Assembly: GCF_000745015.1 (NCBI RefSeq)
Contig: NZ_JQNA01000002.1
Coordinates: forward strand, 1 to 64,000
DNA from: Burkholderia sp. 9120
Lineage (GTDB): Bacteria > Pseudomonadota > Gammaproteobacteria > Burkholderiales > Burkholderiaceae
DNA length: 64,000 nucleotides
Direction of reading: 5' to 3'
Both the position numbers and the translations under genes were made by a program. The notes beneath the pieces were generated by a model. The model made no database searches. It saw only the letters and a program-made list of their open reading frames with translations, and had not been told where the DNA came from. Of the stretch, positions 61,994 through 64,000 are shown piece after piece (the first letter of the stretch is position 1; every line of letters starts with the position of its first letter).

Positions 61994-62881
61994 TTACACG
62001 TATCGTGCTTCGTCGAGATCGGCAAGCAGCGTCGGACCCGTCGGCTTCCAGCCCAACCGTGCCTGCGTCAGCGCGCTCGACGCCGGCATATCCAGACCGA
62101 CAAACATCCCCATCCATCCGAAGTGCGCCGCCGCTTCTTCCCTCGAGATCGACACGACCGGCAGGTTCAGACCGCGTCCGAGCGACTCGGCAATCTCGCG
62201 GCTGCTGATGCCTTCTTCTCCGACCGCATGGTAACGGGCACCCGGCTCGCGCTTTTCGATCGCGAGCCGATACAGACGCACAACGTCGGAAAGATGACCC
62301 GCGGGCCAGCGATTACGCCCTTCGCCCACATAGGCCACCACGCCTTTCTCTTGGGCAATGGCGACCAGCGGCGTGATCAGCCCCTGCTTGAAAGGATTGT
62401 GAACTTGCGGCAGCCGCATCACCGATACATTGATGCCGGCCTCAAGCAGCGCATTGCCGGCCAGTTCCGAGCCGATCCGCGGATTGGGGTGGGCGGTGTT
62501 GAAAACGTCTTCGCTCGCCGGTTCGCCGTGCTCACCGCTGCCCACACCCGTTCCGGACGTAATGAGCAGTGGACGATCCGAGCCGGTGAGCGCGGACCCG
62601 AGTGCGGCGATGGCACGCTTATCCTTCTCGCAATTCGCGACGAAGTTCGAGAAGTCGTGATCGAAGGCCGCGTGGATGACGGCATCCGCTTTCGCGGCGC
62701 CTTCGCGCAAGCTCGCGGGGTCCTCCAGGGTGCCGCGATGCACTTCGGCGCCCGCATCGGCAAGCGCTTGCGCGCCGGCGTCCGAACGCGTCATGCCGAT
62801 TACGTGATGGCCGGCTGCGATGAGCTCGGGAACGAGGGCCGATCCGATAAAACCCGTCGCGCCCGTGAGAAAAATACGCAT
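61994..62881 (-). CDS. NAD(P)-dependent SDR/epimerase
   Basis: 295 aa. Extended-SDR motif FLTGATGFIGSALVPELIAAG and a later ISSREIAESLG region; LGWKPTGPTLLADL is the typical C-terminal atypical-SDR end. The catalytic YxxxK is not obvious, so an atypical SDR is likely. Substrate unknown. Confidence 0.88.
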   Translation of the reverse strand: MRIFLTGATGFIGSALVPELIAAGHHVIGMTRSDAGAQALADAGAEVHRGTLEDPASLREGAAKADAVIHAAFDHDFSNFVANCEKDKRAIAALGSALTGSDRPLLITSGTGVGSGEHGEPASEDVFNTAHPNPRIGSELAGNALLEAGINVSVMRLPQVHNPFKQGLITPLVAIAQEKGVVAYVGEGRNRWPAGHLSDVVRLYRLAIEKREPGARYHAVGEEGISSREIAESLGRGLNLPVVSISREEAAAHFGWMGMFVGLDMPASSALTQARLGWKPTGPTLLADLDEARYV

Positions 62882-62965
62882 AGTGAACTCTCCGTGTGTG
62901 TCACCCGTTCACTATCCGATCATTTCTCCTTCCGTAGAAGTGGTGAGCTCATCATGGTAAACCGA

Positions 62966-63985
62966 CTAACAGGATCCGACGCGCGCAAGCGCCGCTTGCG
63001 CCTGGACCGCCGTCACGGCGATCACATAGTAAATATCATCCGCACTGCACCCGCGCGACAGATCGTTAGCCGGTTTTTGTAAGCCCTGCAGCAACGGCCC
63101 AATCGCCTTCGCACCGCCGATCCGCTCCGCGAGTTTGTAGCCGATGTTGCCCGCTTCGAGACTCGGAAACACCAGCACATTCGCGTGCCCCTCGACCTGC
63201 GAATGCTTGACCTTGCGCAGCGCGATTTCGGAGACGATCGCGGCGTCGAGCTGCACGTCGCCGTCGATCATGAGATGCGGCCGACGTTCCTGCACTCGAT
63301 GCGTCGCGTTGACCACTTTATCGACCGCGGCATGATGCGCGCTGCCGCTGGTCGAAAACGACAGCATGGCGACACGCGGTTCATCCATCAGCAGGCTGCG
63401 TCCGCTGTCGGCCGCGGCAATCGCGATCTCGGCGAGCTGGTCGGCATCCGGTTCGACAACGAGCGCGCAGTCGGAAAAGATCAAGCCGCCCTTGAGCGTG
63501 TGGAACGGCTCGCACAGCATCATCAGGAAGAAGCTCGACACGAGTTTGAACGACGGCGCAATGCCGATCACCTGAATCGCGGTGCGCACCACGTCGGCGG
63601 TGGTGTTGACGGCGCCGGACACGGAACCGTCGGCGTCGCCGAGACGCACCATCAGGTTCGCGAAGCACAGCGGCTTGAGGATTTCCTGTTGCGCCTGATC
63701 CAGCGTCATACCTTTCTCGCCGCGCAGCGCGAACAGTTCGGCGGCGTAGGCAGCGGCGAGCGGCGAACTCGCGGGCTCGACCAGTTCCATACCGGACAGA
63801 TCGATATCGAAGCTCGCGGCGGCCTCGCGAATGCGCGCGGCGTCGCCCACCAGCACGATACGCGCGACACCTTCACGGCTCGCGCGTTGCGCGGCCTGCA
63901 GCACGCGCGGATCGTCGGCTTCGCTCAGCACGATGCGCATGGGCGATGCGCGCGCCTGGTCGATGATGCGAAGAATGGCTTTCAT
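62966..63985 (-). CDS. pta: Phosphate acetyltransferase (short, single-domain Pta)
   Basis: 339 aa. Interconverts acetyl-CoA and acetyl phosphate. PTA_PTB domain throughout: IVLSEADDPRVLQAAQ, ANLMVRLGDADGSVSGAVNT, MLSFSTSGSAHHAAVDKV and VEGHANVLVFPSLEAGNIGY, RIGGAKAIGPLLQG. Lacks the N-terminal DRTGG/AAA-like domains of long Pta. The ATG is near the window edge; an acetate kinase partner would lie outside. Confidence 0.94.
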   Translation of the reverse strand: MKAILRIIDQARASPMRIVLSEADDPRVLQAAQRASREGVARIVLVGDAARIREAAASFDIDLSGMELVEPASSPLAAAYAAELFALRGEKGMTLDQAQQEILKPLCFANLMVRLGDADGSVSGAVNTTADVVRTAIQVIGIAPSFKLVSSFFLMMLCEPFHTLKGGLIFSDCALVVEPDADQLAEIAIAAADSGRSLLMDEPRVAMLSFSTSGSAHHAAVDKVVNATHRVQERRPHLMIDGDVQLDAAIVSEIALRKVKHSQVEGHANVLVFPSLEAGNIGYKLAERIGGAKAIGPLLQGLQKPANDLSRGCSADDIYYVIAVTAVQAQAALARVGSC

Positions 63986-64000
63986 GGCAATGCCCGATAA

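Overview
The window reads as a chromosomal segment of a high-GC betaproteobacterium of the Burkholderia/Paraburkholderia type. The basis is strong GC3 codon bias, long antisense shadow ORFs, many LysR/AraC regulators, a NodT–EmrA–EmrB efflux operon, an NrtR-controlled NAD-salvage locus and frequent ATGA stop/start overlaps. No tRNA, rRNA, CRISPR array or intact insertion sequence was recognised. The assignment is inference from protein style, not a database match.

Layout: 1-5454 holds a DUF2760/Hsp70 pair, a LysR regulator divergent from an F420-type NADP oxidoreductase, and two small unknown genes. 5455-7740 is a clearly AT-richer island with a DUF6402-family gene whose C-terminus is split off by lesions, plus a membrane protein. 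7807-11224 is nicotinamide salvage (NadV, Prs) divergent from the Nudix regulator NrtR. 11228-12406 is a gene graveyard (porin tail, LysR fragment). 12407-15704 is an acyl-CoA dehydrogenase, DAHP synthase and monofunctional prephenate dehydratase run. 15776-20681 has AlaX, two AraC regulators, a thioesterase and glutamate-cysteine ligase. 20784-25761 is the tripartite efflux operon and a small gene, followed by a LuxR solo (25853-26599).

26513-30866 (minus strand) is a tightly packed five-gene operon: CitE-like, PdxH-like, Cys/Met-metabolism PLP enzyme, GST and glutamine amidotransferase. A LysR gene lies upstream on the same strand. 32315-34252 is purine uptake and deamination (NCS2 permease, guanine deaminase-type protein). 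34438-43803 contains a REC-histidine kinase, an amino-acid ABC importer without its ATPase, a CBS-PAS-GGDEF-EAL protein, a PAS chemoreceptor and a class II aldolase.

44077-44933 is the most striking locus: a Tae1/Tse1-like peptidoglycan amidase and a translationally coupled periplasmic partner, read as an orphan type VI secretion effector-immunity pair. 45005-48656 (minus) is a sulfur-redox cluster: a Tat-exported DsrE-like protein, a ModA-like binding protein, a TsdB-like dihaem cytochrome and a TsdA-like thiosulfate dehydrogenase broken by one frameshift at a homopolymer. 48852-53070 (minus) couples a DUF3311/sodium-solute symporter pair, a YtcJ-type amidohydrolase and a CobW GTPase. 53391-58103 carries an NTF2-like protein, an FAD oxidoreductase and CobS/CobT. 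58172-63985 is mixed: lipocalin-like protein, an unknown, a truncated cyclase membrane anchor, an orphan FlgM, a duplicated Cys-rich module protein, an SDR and phosphotransacetylase.
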